A DNA stretch of 64,000 nucleotides from Mesorhizobium sp. RMAD-H1. Lineage in GTDB: Bacteria > Pseudomonadota > Alphaproteobacteria > Rhizobiales > Rhizobiaceae. The stretch spans positions 222,315 to 286,314 of the forward strand of contig NZ_JACHWN010000008.1 in the NCBI RefSeq assembly GCF_014191375.1, given 5' to 3'. This document shows, piece after piece, positions 18,852 through 29,663 of this stretch; positions within the stretch are counted from its first letter, which is position 1; each line of letters starts with the position of its first letter. The notes under the pieces are model-generated. The model worked only from the letters and a program-made list of their open reading frames with translations, did no database searches and was not told where the DNA came from. The translations under genes and the position numbers were made by a program.

Positions 18852-20165
18852 ATGAAGACAATGATCCGGACGTTTCTTTCGGCTTTTGCCATGTTCGTGG
18901 CGGTGAGCGCGGCGGCGGTCCTGCCCGCTCACGCCGTCGTCGAGATCGACATCAACAAGGGCAATGTGGAGCCGCTGCCGATCGCGATCACCGATTTTCT
19001 GTCGGGCGACCAACTCGGTACGAACATTTCCTCGATCATTGCCGCGGACCTGGAACGCTCCGGCCTGTTCGCGCCGATCGACAAGGGCGCGTTCATCGAG
19101 AAGATCTCCAATCCCGACGCCGCGCCGCGCTTCGAGGACTGGAAGGTCATCAATGCGCAGGCGTTGGTGACGGGCCGCGTCACGAAGGAGGCGGACGGGC
19201 GGCTGAAGGCCGAGTTCCGCCTGTGGGACACTTTTGCCGGGCAGCAGCTTGCCGGCCAGCAGTTCTATACCTCGCCCGACAACTGGCGCCGCATCGCGCA
19301 TATCATCGCCGATGCCATTTACGAGCGCCTGACCGGCGAGAAGGGCTATTTCGATACGCGCATCGTCTTCGTCGATGAATCGGGATCGAAGGAAAACCGG
19401 GTGAAGCGCCTCGCCATCATGGACCAGGACGGCGCCAACGTCATTTACCTGACCGACGGGCGCGATCTGGTGCTCACCCCGCGCTTCTCGCCCAACAGGC
19501 AGGAAATCACCTATATGTCGTTCGCCGGCGGCAGGCCGCGCGTCTATCTCCTGCAGCTCGATACGGGCCAGCGCGAGATCGTCGGCAATTTTCCCGGCAT
19601 GACCATCGCGCCGCGCTTCTCGCCTGACGGACAGAAGGTCATCATGAGCCTGCTGCAGGATGACGGCAGCGCCAACATCTATACGATGGACCTGCGCAGC
19701 CGCATGACGACGCGCCTCACCAGCAGCTCGGCCATCGATACCGCGGCCTCCTATTCGCCTGACGGCACGCAGATCGTGTTCGAGTCCGACCGTGGCGGCC
19801 GGCCGCAAATCTATGTGATGGGCGCCGACGGCTCCAATCCGCGCCGCATCTCCTTCGGCGACGGCAATTATTCGACGCCTGTCTGGTCGCCGCGCGGTGA
19901 TCTGATCGCCTTCACCAAGCAGTCCGGCGGCCAGTTCTCCATCGGCGTGATGAAGCCGGACGGCTCGGGCGAGCGGCTCCTGACGACGGGCTTTCACAAT
20001 GAGGGCCCCACCTGGGCGCCCAACGGCCGGGTCCTGATGTTCTTCCGCCAGCCGCCCGGCGCGGGTTCGCGTCTTTACACGATCGACCTGACCGGCCGCA
20101 ACGAGCGCCAGATCCAGACCCCGAACTTCGCTTCGGATCCCGCCTGGTCGCCCCTTCTCGACTAA
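18852..20165 (+). CDS. tolB: Periplasmic Tol-Pal protein TolB
   Basis: 437 residues when started at ATG 18852, which has ACGAGG upstream and opens directly into a signal peptide ([21 protein letters not shown]). The N-terminal domain ([17 protein letters not shown]) contacts TolA. A six-bladed beta-propeller of PD40/WD-like repeats follows, with repeated RFSPDG and YSPDGTQI blocks. TolB binds Pal and is released by TolA action. Downstream, a GCGGCGG/CCGCCGC stem at 20231-20248 lacks a T-run, so read-through to pal is likely. Confidence 0.95.
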   Translation: MKTMIRTFLSAFAMFVAVSAAAVLPAHAVVEIDINKGNVEPLPIAITDFLSGDQLGTNISSIIAADLERSGLFAPIDKGAFIEKISNPDAAPRFEDWKVINAQALVTGRVTKEADGRLKAEFRLWDTFAGQQLAGQQFYTSPDNWRRIAHIIADAIYERLTGEKGYFDTRIVFVDESGSKENRVKRLAIMDQDGANVIYLTDGRDLVLTPRFSPNRQEITYMSFAGGRPRVYLLQLDTGQREIVGNFPGMTIAPRFSPDGQKVIMSLLQDDGSANIYTMDLRSRMTTRLTSSSAIDTAASYSPDGTQIVFESDRGGRPQIYVMGADGSNPRRISFGDGNYSTPVWSPRGDLIAFTKQSGGQFSIGVMKPDGSGERLLTTGFHNEGPTWAPNGRVLMFFRQPPGAGSRLYTIDLTGRNERQIQTPNFASDPAWSPLLD

Positions 20166-20414
20166 GCGGACCGGATGGCAAAGGCTTTGTTTCCGGCTCG
20201 TCCGGAACGCTGAAACAATCTGGCCAGAGAGCGGCGGAAATCCGCCGCTGGCCGTCTTTCCGCCGCATTGTCTTTTAATCTGCGGACAAGAAAGCCGCCG
20301 GGGACGGGAATGGCGTTCAAGAAACTGTTAACCACGTTTCTTGGGCGCGTCTTAACCTCGATATGGTTACTGGTTGTTCACCGCAACATTTCAAATTTCA
20401 AGGAGTTCCGGCCC

Positions 20415-20927
20415 ATGCGCCGTATCCAGTCGATTGCACGCAGCCCGATCGCCGTCGCCCTTTTCATGTCGCTTGCCGTTGCCGGATGCGCCTCCAAGAA
20501 AAATCTTCCGAACAATGCCGGTGATCTTGGATTGGGCGCGGGTGCGAACGGAGCCGTCGCCGGTTCCGCCCAGGATTTCACGGTCAATGTCGGCGACCGT
20601 ATCTTCTTCGACACCGATTCCTCGGTGATCCGCGCCGATGCGCAGCAGACGCTCGCCAAGCAGGCCCAGTGGCTGCAGCGCTATCCGAACTACCAGATCA
20701 CCATCGAGGGCCATGCCGACGAACGCGGCACGCGCGAGTACAACCTCGCCCTCGGCCAGCGCCGTGCCGCCGCCACGCGCGACTATCTCGCTTCGCTCGG
20801 CGTGCCGGCCAGCCGCATGCGCACCATTTCCTACGGCAAGGAGCGTCCGGTCGCGGTCTGCGACGATATCTCCTGCTGGTCGCAGAACCGCCGCGCGGTC
20901 ACCGTTCTGGGCGGCGCGGGCAGCTAA
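20415..20927 (+). CDS. pal: Peptidoglycan-associated lipoprotein Pal
   Basis: 170 residues from ATG 20415 with AAGGAG nine bases upstream. The lipobox LAVAGC gives acylated Cys25. An OmpA-like domain follows with TIEGHADERGTREYNLALGQ and the peptidoglycan-binding Arg/Asp positions. Pal anchors the outer membrane to the wall and cycles between TolB and peptidoglycan. The upstream 249 bases contain separate TTAACC sequences but no full CtrA box. A strong terminator follows. Confidence 0.95.
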   Translation: MRRIQSIARSPIAVALFMSLAVAGCASKKNLPNNAGDLGLGAGANGAVAGSAQDFTVNVGDRIFFDTDSSVIRADAQQTLAKQAQWLQRYPNYQITIEGHADERGTREYNLALGQRRAAATRDYLASLGVPASRMRTISYGKERPVAVCDDISCWSQNRRAVTVLGGAGS

Positions 20928-20992
20928 AGCCGGAAGCCGCCGATGCCGGAGGCAGACGGCAGGACTTGCAAAAAAGCCACATATGGATAAAG

Positions 20993-21018
20993 AAAAGCGG
21001 CCGTATCGGCCGCTTTTT
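20993..21018 (+). terminator. Intrinsic terminator after pal
   Basis: AAAAGCGGCCG-tat-CGGCCGC followed by five T, 66 bases after the pal stop codon. It would separate tolQRAB-pal from cpoB, which then needs its own promoter or read-through. Confidence 0.85.
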
Positions 21019-21160
21019 CGTTTTGTCCATCCCACCCAACAAATTTTGGCCGAACTCGCTGCCTCCAAATAGGGCATGGACTCATAAATGAGCAAACCGG
21101 CCGGGTATGGCGGTGTTTTCTTCTCACGGGCATAGGGGCCGACAAAGGGGCCAAAGAGGA

Positions 21161-22207
21161 ATGAACGGACCATTGAAAAGATTGATATTGGGCATGGCTA
21201 TGCTGCCGCTGCTTGCCGGAGGACCGGCACTCGCCTCGAGCGCCGATCAGGGGAGCAGGGAAGTCGTGCAGGCGCCGCGCGCCACCCTTGCGGACAAGCT
21301 CCTGCCGTCGTGGATGACGCAGAAAGCGGAAGCGCCGGCAGAGGCGCCGGTGCAATATGCGCAGGTGGCCGATCCGCGGGTGCGGCAGCTCGAGGAGCAG
21401 GTGCGCAACCTGACAGGCAAGATCGAGGAGCTCAACTTCCAGATCCTCCAGATGCAGGAGCAGATGCGCAAGGTTCAGGAGGACAACGAGTTCCGGTTCG
21501 AGGAACTTGAGAAGAGCAAGCGCTCGGATGCCGGCGGACGTCAGGACAGGGCGGTGGCATCCGCGGCGCGTGGGAGCAATGTCGAGGCATCGGGAGATGC
21601 CTCTTCGACCGCTTCGATCTCCACGCCCGCGCCGAGCGACAAGTCCGCTCGCGCCGATTCCACTGCCATTGGACCGCAAAGCACGTCGATGGAGCAGGGC
21701 GTTCCTCCCCGTTCGCTCGGCACGATCCGTTTTGACGCCAATGGCAATGCAATCGGCGGGACGATCGAAGCGCCTGTGGCGGTGCCGAAAGGCGGCAACA
21801 ACATTGCCGCGCTGCCCCAGACGGATGACCCGCGGGAACTCTATCAGCTCGCCTATCAATACGTATTGTCGGGCGATTACCGCGCGGCGGAAACCGCGTT
21901 CCGCGAGCACGTCAGCCGGTTCCCCAGTGACCCCATGACCGCCGATGCGCGGTTCTGGCTGGGGGAATCGCTCTATGCCCAGGAACGCTACCCGGAAGCT
22001 GCGACGGTCTTCATCGATACGCAGCGCGACTTTCCGGACTCCAAGCGCGGGGCTGAGAATCTGCTGAAGCTCGGCATGACGCTGTCGAAGATGAAGGATC
22101 ACGACGTCGCCTGCGCGACATTCGCCCAGGTTCCGACACGCTACCCCAATGCGCCGCCTGCCGTCCTGGAACGGGTTACGGATGAGCGTACCAGAAACCG
22201 CTGCTAA
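21161..22207 (+). CDS. cpoB: Cell division coordinator CpoB (YbgF)
   Basis: 348 residues from ATG 21161. A signal peptide (ILGMAMLPLLAGGPALAS) is followed by a coiled coil (VRQLEEQVRNLTGKIEELNF) that makes the trimer, a Ser/Ala-rich linker, and a C-terminal TPR domain starting DPRELYQLAYQYVLSGDYRA. CpoB ties peptidoglycan synthesis by PBP1B to Tol-driven constriction. The ribosome site is either AAGGGG ten bases upstream or the closer AGAGGA. Its end overlaps the tilS start by 26 bases. Confidence 0.92.
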   Translation: MNGPLKRLILGMAMLPLLAGGPALASSADQGSREVVQAPRATLADKLLPSWMTQKAEAPAEAPVQYAQVADPRVRQLEEQVRNLTGKIEELNFQILQMQEQMRKVQEDNEFRFEELEKSKRSDAGGRQDRAVASAARGSNVEASGDASSTASISTPAPSDKSARADSTAIGPQSTSMEQGVPPRSLGTIRFDANGNAIGGTIEAPVAVPKGGNNIAALPQTDDPRELYQLAYQYVLSGDYRAAETAFREHVSRFPSDPMTADARFWLGESLYAQERYPEAATVFIDTQRDFPDSKRGAENLLKLGMTLSKMKDHDVACATFAQVPTRYPNAPPAVLERVTDERTRNRC

Positions 22208-23588
22208 GCCAGTTTCCCGGCGAGGCTCTTCGACGGCCGATCCGGCGCGTGTGTTCGCGTCCATCGATTTCGGCAGGGAGCGCGCGGTTATCGCGGCGGT
22301 TTCCGGCGGCAGCGATTCGCTGGCCCTGCTTTTTCTGCTCAAGGATCATCTCTCGCGAATCGGCAAGGCGCCGGCGCTGATCGCCGTCACCGTCGATCAC
22401 GGGCTGCGCCCGGAATCCGCCGACGAAGCAGCCGCGGTAGCGCAGCTTTGCAGGCGTCATGGCATCGTCCATCGCATTCTGCGCTGGGAGGGCCGCAAGC
22501 CGGAGACGGGGATTCCGGCGGCGGCGCGCGAGGCACGCTACCGTCTCCTGGTGGAAGCCGCGCGGCAGGCCGGCGCGGGCCTCATCTTCACCGGCCATAC
22601 GCAGGACGACCAGATCGAGACTTTCCTGATGCGCAGGGCGCGCGGCGACGGACGCGGTCTGGCGGGAATGGCCAATCTGACCCTGCTCGATGGCGCGGTC
22701 TGGCTCCTGCGCCCATTGCTGGAGACACGCAGGGATGATCTGCGCGCATTCCTCTCTGAACGGCGGATCGCGTGGTTCGACGATCCCACCAATGAGAACA
22801 TGGCGTTCGAGCGTCCGCGCATCCGCAGCCGCGCAGGCGGGGCGGAAACGGGCGCCATTCTCGAGGAGATTGCGGCACGAGCGGCGGAGCGGCGAGCGCG
22901 CGGCATGGCGGCGGCGGGATTCCTTTCCGCAGGAGGCGTCCATGTCGAGCCCGGCGATGCCATCGCGATCGATGCCGGCCGGCTGGCGGATGCCGGACAA
23001 GATGTCGCGGGGCTGGCGCTCGGTGTGCTTGTCGCCCTCGTCGGCGGGCGCAGCTTCCTGCCGGGCGAGGCGGAGCGCGAACGGCTTTTCGTGCATCTTG
23101 CCCAGGAGGATAGCGGGCCGGCCAGGCTCAGTCTCTGCGGCTGCATCGTCCAGCGCGGGGCCAGGCGGCACCGCATCTGGCGCGAGGCGCGCGGGCTGCC
23201 GGATGTGACGCTCGCTCCCGGCGCATGTGCGGTCTGGGATGGCCGATACCGGATCGCCAACAGCATTTCAGGCCAGGCCAGCATACGGATCACGGCGCCG
23301 ACCGCTGCGGAATGCAATGCGTTTTGCGAGCAGAAAGGCCTTGAGCGGCGGGATTTCCACCGTGCCGCCGTGCTGACGGGCCCCGCCGTGCATGCGGGGG
23401 GTGGAATCATCGATATTCCGGCGCTGACGGGCGGCCGTTTCCTGCCTGCCGGGCTGGCGGTGACGCGGTATGTCGCCCTCTACGACAAGGTGTTGCCGGG
23501 GCATGATCTCGCGCTGGCGAACGCCGCCGCGCGCCTGATCGGGCGGGACCTCTATCCGGAGCCGCCAATATTGCTGAATATGTTGTAA
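22182..23588 (+). CDS. tilS: tRNA(Ile)-lysidine synthetase
   Basis: About 468 residues. The N-type PP-loop ATPase motif SGGSDS is at residues 41-46, and HTQDDQIETFLMR marks the active site. TilS converts the wobble C of tRNA-Ile(CAU) into lysidine so that it reads AUA; it is essential. The exact start is unsure: the ATG at 22182 lies inside the cpoB 3' end, with GGGTTACGG upstream. The C-terminal region is divergent, as is common. Confidence 0.92.
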   Translation: MSVPETAAKPVSRRGSSTADPARVFASIDFGRERAVIAAVSGGSDSLALLFLLKDHLSRIGKAPALIAVTVDHGLRPESADEAAAVAQLCRRHGIVHRILRWEGRKPETGIPAAAREARYRLLVEAARQAGAGLIFTGHTQDDQIETFLMRRARGDGRGLAGMANLTLLDGAVWLLRPLLETRRDDLRAFLSERRIAWFDDPTNENMAFERPRIRSRAGGAETGAILEEIAARAAERRARGMAAAGFLSAGGVHVEPGDAIAIDAGRLADAGQDVAGLALGVLVALVGGRSFLPGEAERERLFVHLAQEDSGPARLSLCGCIVQRGARRHRIWREARGLPDVTLAPGACAVWDGRYRIANSISGQASIRITAPTAAECNAFCEQKGLERRDFHRAAVLTGPAVHAGGGIIDIPALTGGRFLPAGLAVTRYVALYDKVLPGHDLALANAAARLIGRDLYPEPPILLNML

Positions 23589-23627
23589 ACCAGAGCGATA
23601 AGAATCGCCGCGGCACGTCTGGTCTGC

Positions 23628-23657
23628 CTTGGCAATGCCTTGCTTCGATCCTATGTT
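23628..23657 (+). promoter_or_regulatory. Possible heat-shock (RpoH-type) promoter of ftsH
   Basis: CTTG (23628-23631), an 18-base spacer and CCTATGTT (23650-23657), resembling alphaproteobacterial sigma-32 promoters (CTTG ... CCTATNT). It is 60 bases before the ftsH ATG. ftsH is a classical heat-shock gene and rpoH is in this window; the match is inexact. Confidence 0.4.
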
Positions 23658-23716
23658 AGCGGAGATTGCCATTCCGGGTTTTCCGGGATGGGGTGTGATG
23701 ACCGATTGGACCCGTT

Positions 23717-25648
<1,932 letters not shown>

Positions 25649-25670
25649 CGCGGGGCAGTTCTTCATTCCC

Positions 25671-25764
25671 AGAAAAAAGCAGCCGGGCAATGCCCGGCTG
25701 TATCATCTGAGCCGCACTATTCTCCAGGTGCGAAACCCCATTGAAAGCCTCGGTTAAGGAATCC
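25671..25764 (-). ncRNA. Candidate minus-strand small RNA between ftsH and glmM
   Basis: On the minus strand CAGCCGGGC-att-GCCCGGCTG (25679-25699) is followed by CTTTTTTCT, a textbook intrinsic terminator, yet no minus-strand gene precedes it. A GATAAT -10 box (25776-25771) with TACGAC 18 bases upstream would start transcription near 25764, giving about 94 nt. The 318-base ftsH-glmM gap is otherwise free of genes and also contains the dyad TGAGGAGC/GCTCCTCA (25846-25870). The stem could instead simply be a structure at the ftsH 3' end, since on the plus strand it lacks a T-run. Confidence 0.45.
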
Positions 25765-25966
25765 CGGTCCATTATCAGGGGATGGTGAGGTCAGGTCGTA
25801 AACCCATATTCTCTCCGGTATCCGGACAGATGGCATCGTATTTTATGAGGAGCGCATCCTTTGCTCCTCACAAGGACAGGTAGACCACTTACAAAAGGTT
25901 AAATTGCGCAGGGTCACTGTTTCTGCGATAAAACAGCCCGAAGCCGGCATAAGATAAGGCACAATC

Positions 25967-27319
25967 ATGAGTCGCAAATATTTCGGAACGGACGGCATCC
26001 GCGGAAAAGCCAACAGCTCCCCCATGACACCGGATATCGCCATGAAGGTCGGCATGGCGGTCGGGCTCATCTTCAAGAAATCGGGCCAGGGCAAGCGCGT
26101 CGTGATCGGCAAGGATACCCGCCTTTCCGGCTACATGCTGGAGAATGCGCTGGTGGCCGGCTTCACTGCGACCGGCATGGATGTCTTCCTGCTCGGCCCC
26201 ATTCCGACGCCTGCTGTGGCGATGCTGTGCCGGTCGTTGCGCGCCGATATCGGCGTCATGATCTCGGCTTCGCACAATCCCTATTACGACAACGGCATCA
26301 AGCTTTTCGGTCCTGACGGCTTCAAGCTTTCCGACGAGATGGAACTCGAAATCGAAAGGCTGATAGAGGAAGACATGAGCGGCATGCTGGCCAGCAATGG
26401 CGAGATCGGCCGGGCCAAGCGCGTCGAGGGCGACATCTACCGCTATATCGAGTTCGCCAAGCGTACCCTGCCGCGCAATCTTTCGCTTTCGGGCCTGCGC
26501 ATCGTCGTCGACTGCGCGCACGGCGCCGCCTACAAGGTCGCCCCCTCGGCGCTTTGGGAACTCGGCGCGGAGGTGGTCACCATCAACAACGAGCCGAACG
26601 GCACAAACATCAATGAGGATTGCGGATCGACCCATCCGATCGGCCTGATGAAGAAGGTGCACGAGGTCAGGGCCGATCTCGGCATCGCGCTCGATGGCGA
26701 TGCCGATCGTGTGCTGATGGTCGATGAGCATGGCAATGTGATCGACGGCGACCAGCTGATGGCGGTGATCGCCGAGTCCTGGGCCAATACCGGCCGGCTG
26801 ACCGGCGGCGGCATCGTCGCCACCATCATGTCCAATCTCGGGCTCGAGCGCTTCCTCAACGGCATGGGGCTGTCGCTGGCGCGCACCAAGGTGGGCGACC
26901 GCTATGTCGTCGAACATATGCGCGAGCACGGCTTCAACGTCGGCGGCGAGCAGTCCGGCCACATCGTCCTTTCCGATTTCTCGACCACGGGCGACGGTCT
27001 CGTCTCCGCCCTGCAGATCCTTGCCGTGATGCAGGAGCAGCAGCGGCCGTTGAGCGAGGTCTGCCAGAAATTCGAGCCGGTGCCGCAGCTTTTGAAGAAT
27101 GTGCGCACCACCGGCGGCAAGCCGCTCGAGGACAAGAGCGTCAAGAGCGCGATCAACGATGCCCGCGACCGGCTGGGCAACGCTGGACGGCTGGTCATCC
27201 GGCCCTCGGGCACCGAGCCGCTGATCCGCGTCATGGCGGAGGGTGATGACCGCAATCTGGTCGAAGCCGTCGTCAACGACATCGTCAACGTGATTTCAGG
27301 CGCGCGTACGGCTGCCTGA
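25967..27319 (+). CDS. glmM: Phosphoglucosamine mutase
   Basis: 450 residues. Converts glucosamine-6-phosphate to glucosamine-1-phosphate for UDP-GlcNAc, peptidoglycan and LPS. The catalytic phosphoserine is S102 in [12 protein letters not shown]. The metal loop is [11 protein letters not shown], the sugar loop is GGEQSGH, and the phosphate-binding loop is [16 protein letters not shown] lies seven bases before the ATG. A terminator follows at 27350. Confidence 0.97.
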   Translation: MSRKYFGTDGIRGKANSSPMTPDIAMKVGMAVGLIFKKSGQGKRVVIGKDTRLSGYMLENALVAGFTATGMDVFLLGPIPTPAVAMLCRSLRADIGVMISASHNPYYDNGIKLFGPDGFKLSDEMELEIERLIEEDMSGMLASNGEIGRAKRVEGDIYRYIEFAKRTLPRNLSLSGLRIVVDCAHGAAYKVAPSALWELGAEVVTINNEPNGTNINEDCGSTHPIGLMKKVHEVRADLGIALDGDADRVLMVDEHGNVIDGDQLMAVIAESWANTGRLTGGGIVATIMSNLGLERFLNGMGLSLARTKVGDRYVVEHMREHGFNVGGEQSGHIVLSDFSTTGDGLVSALQILAVMQEQQRPLSEVCQKFEPVPQLLKNVRTTGGKPLEDKSVKSAINDARDRLGNAGRLVIRPSGTEPLIRVMAEGDDRNLVEAVVNDIVNVISGARTAA

Positions 27320-27349
27320 CCGGCCTCCGCTCCACTGGTCTCGTAATTC

Positions 27350-27378
27350 AAAAGGCTCTGTTCCAGGAGCCTTTTTTC
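27350..27378 (+). terminator. Intrinsic terminator after glmM
   Basis: AAGGCTC (27352-27358), 8-base loop, GAGCCTT (27367-27373) and then a T tract. Confidence 0.8.
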
Positions 27379-27424
27379 TTTGGCGCTTGGCGCAATCCTT
27401 AACAAAATTGGTGAAAAAACAGGG

Positions 27425-27439
27425 TTAAGCCGGGCTTAA
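27425..27439. promoter_or_regulatory. CtrA full binding site upstream of first omp gene
   Basis: TTAA-GCCGGGC-TTAA. The site is also the core of a perfect 17-base palindrome GTTAAGCC-G-GGCTTAAC. It lies 80 bases before the start codon of the beta-barrel gene. CtrA control of Omp25 has been reported in Brucella abortus. Confidence 0.65.
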
Positions 27440-27519
27440 CTTTTCCCGTCTAATTTGCGCGATTGAAGTCAGTGGGTTTCGGCGCGCGAGCGCCGGTAAG
27501 TTCCGGATGGGAAAGCGAC

Positions 27520-28380
27520 ATGCTCAATCAGTCAAAATCATTCATCGCCGGCGCAGTGTTTCTGATCGTCGCCGGAGCCTCGCAATCCGCTCTTGCGGCG
27601 GACTTCGTGGAACCGGTGCCGGAAATGCCGGCCGCTCCCGAAGTCGTGGTGCCGCCCTCCGTCGGGGGCTGGTATCTGCGCGGCGATGTCGGCTATTCCT
27701 GGGCCAAGTTCCGCAAGGCCACCTACGCCACCTTCGGCTGTGACGAATGCGGCGCGGGTAGCATCGGCGAGAACGAACTCGATGGCGATCTGAAGGGCTC
27801 CTTCCTCATCGGCGGCGGTATCGGCTATCAGGTGACGGATTACTTCCGCACCGATCTGACGGTGGATTACCTGACGCGTTCGAAATTTGAAGGCGAGACG
27901 GTCGGCACCTGCACCTCCGGCGGCCAGGCATTTGCCTGCACGTCGACCGACAGCAGCAAGCTCTCGGCCCTGTCGATCCTCGCCAATGCCTATGTGGATC
28001 TCGGCAATTTCAACGGTTTCACCCCTTATGTCGGCGCCGGCATCGGCGGCACGCGGGTCAAGTGGGGCCGGCTCGAGAATACGATCGGCGGCGATTTCGA
28101 CCAGAGCGGCACGGAATATCATGACGGCGAGGCAAGCTGGCGCTTCACCTGGGCGCTGATGGCCGGTGTCTCCGTCGACCTCACGCACAATCTGAAGCTC
28201 GACGCCGGCTACCGCTATCGCCGGATCGAGGGCGGCAACATGTTCGCCGGCAGCGATTTCGTCGGCAAGGGCTATGATGACGGCCTGTCGCTGCACGATG
28301 TCCGCGTCGGCCTGCGCTATCAGTTCGGCGGACCGTCCGCGGTCGCCTACGCGCCCGAGCCGTTGCCGGTTTACAAGTAA
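27520..28380 (+). CDS. Outer-membrane beta-barrel protein (Omp25/Omp31 family), copy 1
   Basis: 286 residues from ATG 27520, which opens into a signal peptide cut after SQSALA. A short Pro/Glu-rich segment precedes an eight-strand barrel beginning GGWYLRGDVGYSW and ending VRVGLRYQFGG. A C-terminal PEPLPVYK tail follows the barrel. Family members are abundant surface proteins that stabilise the outer membrane. Cys pairs in the first two loops (GCDECG and CTSGG..FACTS) suggest disulfides. Barrel start and end are shared with copy 2, so they are paralogues. Confidence 0.88.
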   Translation: MLNQSKSFIAGAVFLIVAGASQSALAADFVEPVPEMPAAPEVVVPPSVGGWYLRGDVGYSWAKFRKATYATFGCDECGAGSIGENELDGDLKGSFLIGGGIGYQVTDYFRTDLTVDYLTRSKFEGETVGTCTSGGQAFACTSTDSSKLSALSILANAYVDLGNFNGFTPYVGAGIGGTRVKWGRLENTIGGDFDQSGTEYHDGEASWRFTWALMAGVSVDLTHNLKLDAGYRYRRIEGGNMFAGSDFVGKGYDDGLSLHDVRVGLRYQFGGPSAVAYAPEPLPVYK

Positions 28381-28401
28381 CCGATTTTCCCAACCTCCAG
28401 C

Positions 28402-28427
28402 AGCCCGGCTTCGGCCGGGCTTTTTTT
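28402..28427 (+). terminator. Intrinsic terminator after omp copy 1
   Basis: AGCCCGGC-TTCG-GCCGGGCT with an ultra-stable UUCG tetraloop, followed by a T tract. Confidence 0.9.
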
Positions 28428-28485
28428 CTGCGGCGAGGCAGGCGCGGACCTGCCGTTGCATCCCGTATCGCGGGCGCCGTCATGC

Positions 28486-28500
28486 TTAACGGCTGCTTAA
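28486..28500. promoter_or_regulatory. CtrA full binding site upstream of second omp gene
   Basis: TTAA-CGGCTGC-TTAA, followed at 28510 by another TTAA. It lies about 69 bases before the start codon of omp copy 2, at nearly the same distance as in copy 1. Confidence 0.65.
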
Positions 28501-28568
28501 GATTTTTGGTTAATGATCCGCAACATGATGGCGGGACGTCTTCGTCCGCTTCCCTGGGGGATTCGAAT

Positions 28569-29447
28569 ATGACAAGCAGCAAGCGTATTCTGGCCGCCGC
28601 AGCCTTCGGCCTCATTTCGGCGAGCCCGGCATTGGCCGCCGATCTTGATCCGGTCTATGCGCAGCCGGAACCCGGTCCTGTCGTCATAGAGCCTGCTCCA
28701 GCCGAAGTCACATCCGGGTGGTACCTGCGCGGCGATATCGGCCACAGCTTCGATTCCGAGACCGAGGGACATTACCGCGTCCTGGACAGCGGCTCCTATT
28801 TCGAGCGCGACTACGACTCGATCGAGCTGCGCGGCAATACGGATTTCAGTATCGGCGCCGGCTATCGCTTCAACCGTTATCTGCGCGCGGATGCGACGCT
28901 GGCTTACTGGAACCGCGACGTCTTCGGCTCGACGGCGTTCAGCGACGTGCTCTTCTTCGACGATACGTCCAAGATCAGCGCATGGGAGCTGATGGCCAAC
29001 GCCTATGTCGATATCGCCACCTGGGGCAAGATCACGCCTTATATCGGCGGCGGCCTCGGCTTCACGCGGGTCAAATACGGCACGCTGAAAAATCGTGCGT
29101 TCTGTTATGAGCCTTCCATCTGCGGCAACAGCTATGAAGCCGATCATGGCGGTCTCTCGTCGACCCGCTTCACCTGGGCCCTGATGGCCGGTGCAACCGT
29201 CGACATCACCGCCAACACCAAGCTCGACATCGGCTATCGCTATTCGCATATCAAGGGCGGGAAAGCCTTCGGTTGGGATGCGTTCGATCAGGCGGCCGGT
29301 GCGACGGGGCCGCAGGGCTATGACGACGGCTTCGATCTGCATCAGGTCCGCGTCGGCTTGCGCTACGAGTTCGGCGGCCCGCAATCGGCGGTGTATCAGG
29401 AACCGATGCCGGTCTACGACCAGGGGCCGGCGCCGGTTTACAAGTGA
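28569..29447 (+). CDS. Outer-membrane beta-barrel protein (Omp25/Omp31 family), copy 2
   Basis: 292 residues from ATG 28569 (GGGGGA upstream), with a signal peptide ending SPALAADLDP. The barrel begins SGWYLRGDIGHSF and ends VRVGLRYEFGG, and has the same PMPVY...PAPVYK tail as copy 1. The two share architecture and many strand sequences but differ in loops, as expected for surface-exposed paralogues. One loop carries a Cys pair (FCYEPSICGN). Tandem duplication is the simplest origin. Confidence 0.88.
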   Translation: MTSSKRILAAAAFGLISASPALAADLDPVYAQPEPGPVVIEPAPAEVTSGWYLRGDIGHSFDSETEGHYRVLDSGSYFERDYDSIELRGNTDFSIGAGYRFNRYLRADATLAYWNRDVFGSTAFSDVLFFDDTSKISAWELMANAYVDIATWGKITPYIGGGLGFTRVKYGTLKNRAFCYEPSICGNSYEADHGGLSSTRFTWALMAGATVDITANTKLDIGYRYSHIKGGKAFGWDAFDQAAGATGPQGYDDGFDLHQVRVGLRYEFGGPQSAVYQEPMPVYDQGPAPVYK

Positions 29448-29462
29448 ACGAACGGCATTCGC

Positions 29463-29490
29463 AAAAAGCCCGGCTTGGCCGGGCTTTTTT
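29463..29490 (+). terminator. Intrinsic terminator after omp copy 2
   Basis: AAAAAGCCCGGC-ttg-GCCGGGCTTTTTT: a 12-bp stem whose A/T ends also make it usable from the minus strand. Confidence 0.88.
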
Positions 29491-29575
29491 CATTACGGCT
29501 CCTGGTTTCTCCGGATTTGATGCATTCACCCGTCTGGTCTTCCCCGCAAAAGTGATGTCGCGGGAAAACAAATTT

Positions 29576-29604
29576 CTTGACTGCATGCGACGTTTCACCT
29601 AATT
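29576..29604 (+). promoter_or_regulatory. Housekeeping promoter of serC
   Basis: CTTGAC (29576-29581), a 17-base spacer and CTAATT (29599-29604), close to the alphaproteobacterial sigma-70 consensus CTTGAC-N17-CTATAT. Transcription would start near 29611, at the leader structure. Confidence 0.65.
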
Positions 29605-29607
29605 CCC

Positions 29608-29660
29608 GCAGCGGGCCACCTCTCCCCAACGAGAGGCGTGCTATCTGAGAGGATAGGAAA
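29608..29660 (+). promoter_or_regulatory. serC-type leader RNA
   Basis: Two tandem stem-loops lie directly before serC: CCTCTC-cccaac-GAGAGG (29619-29636) and CTATC-tgagag-GATAG (29641-29656). The second abuts the ribosome site AGGATAGGAA. Sequence and place match my memory of the alphaproteobacterial serC motif found before serC-serA operons. Its ligand, if any, is not known. Folding of the second stem would occlude the ribosome site. Confidence 0.65.
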
Positions 29661-29663
29661 AAC

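Noticed and set aside
16282..20414. CtrA control of tolQ or pal
   Set aside because: Single TTAACC half-sites are present but none is spaced as TTAA-N7-TTAA.
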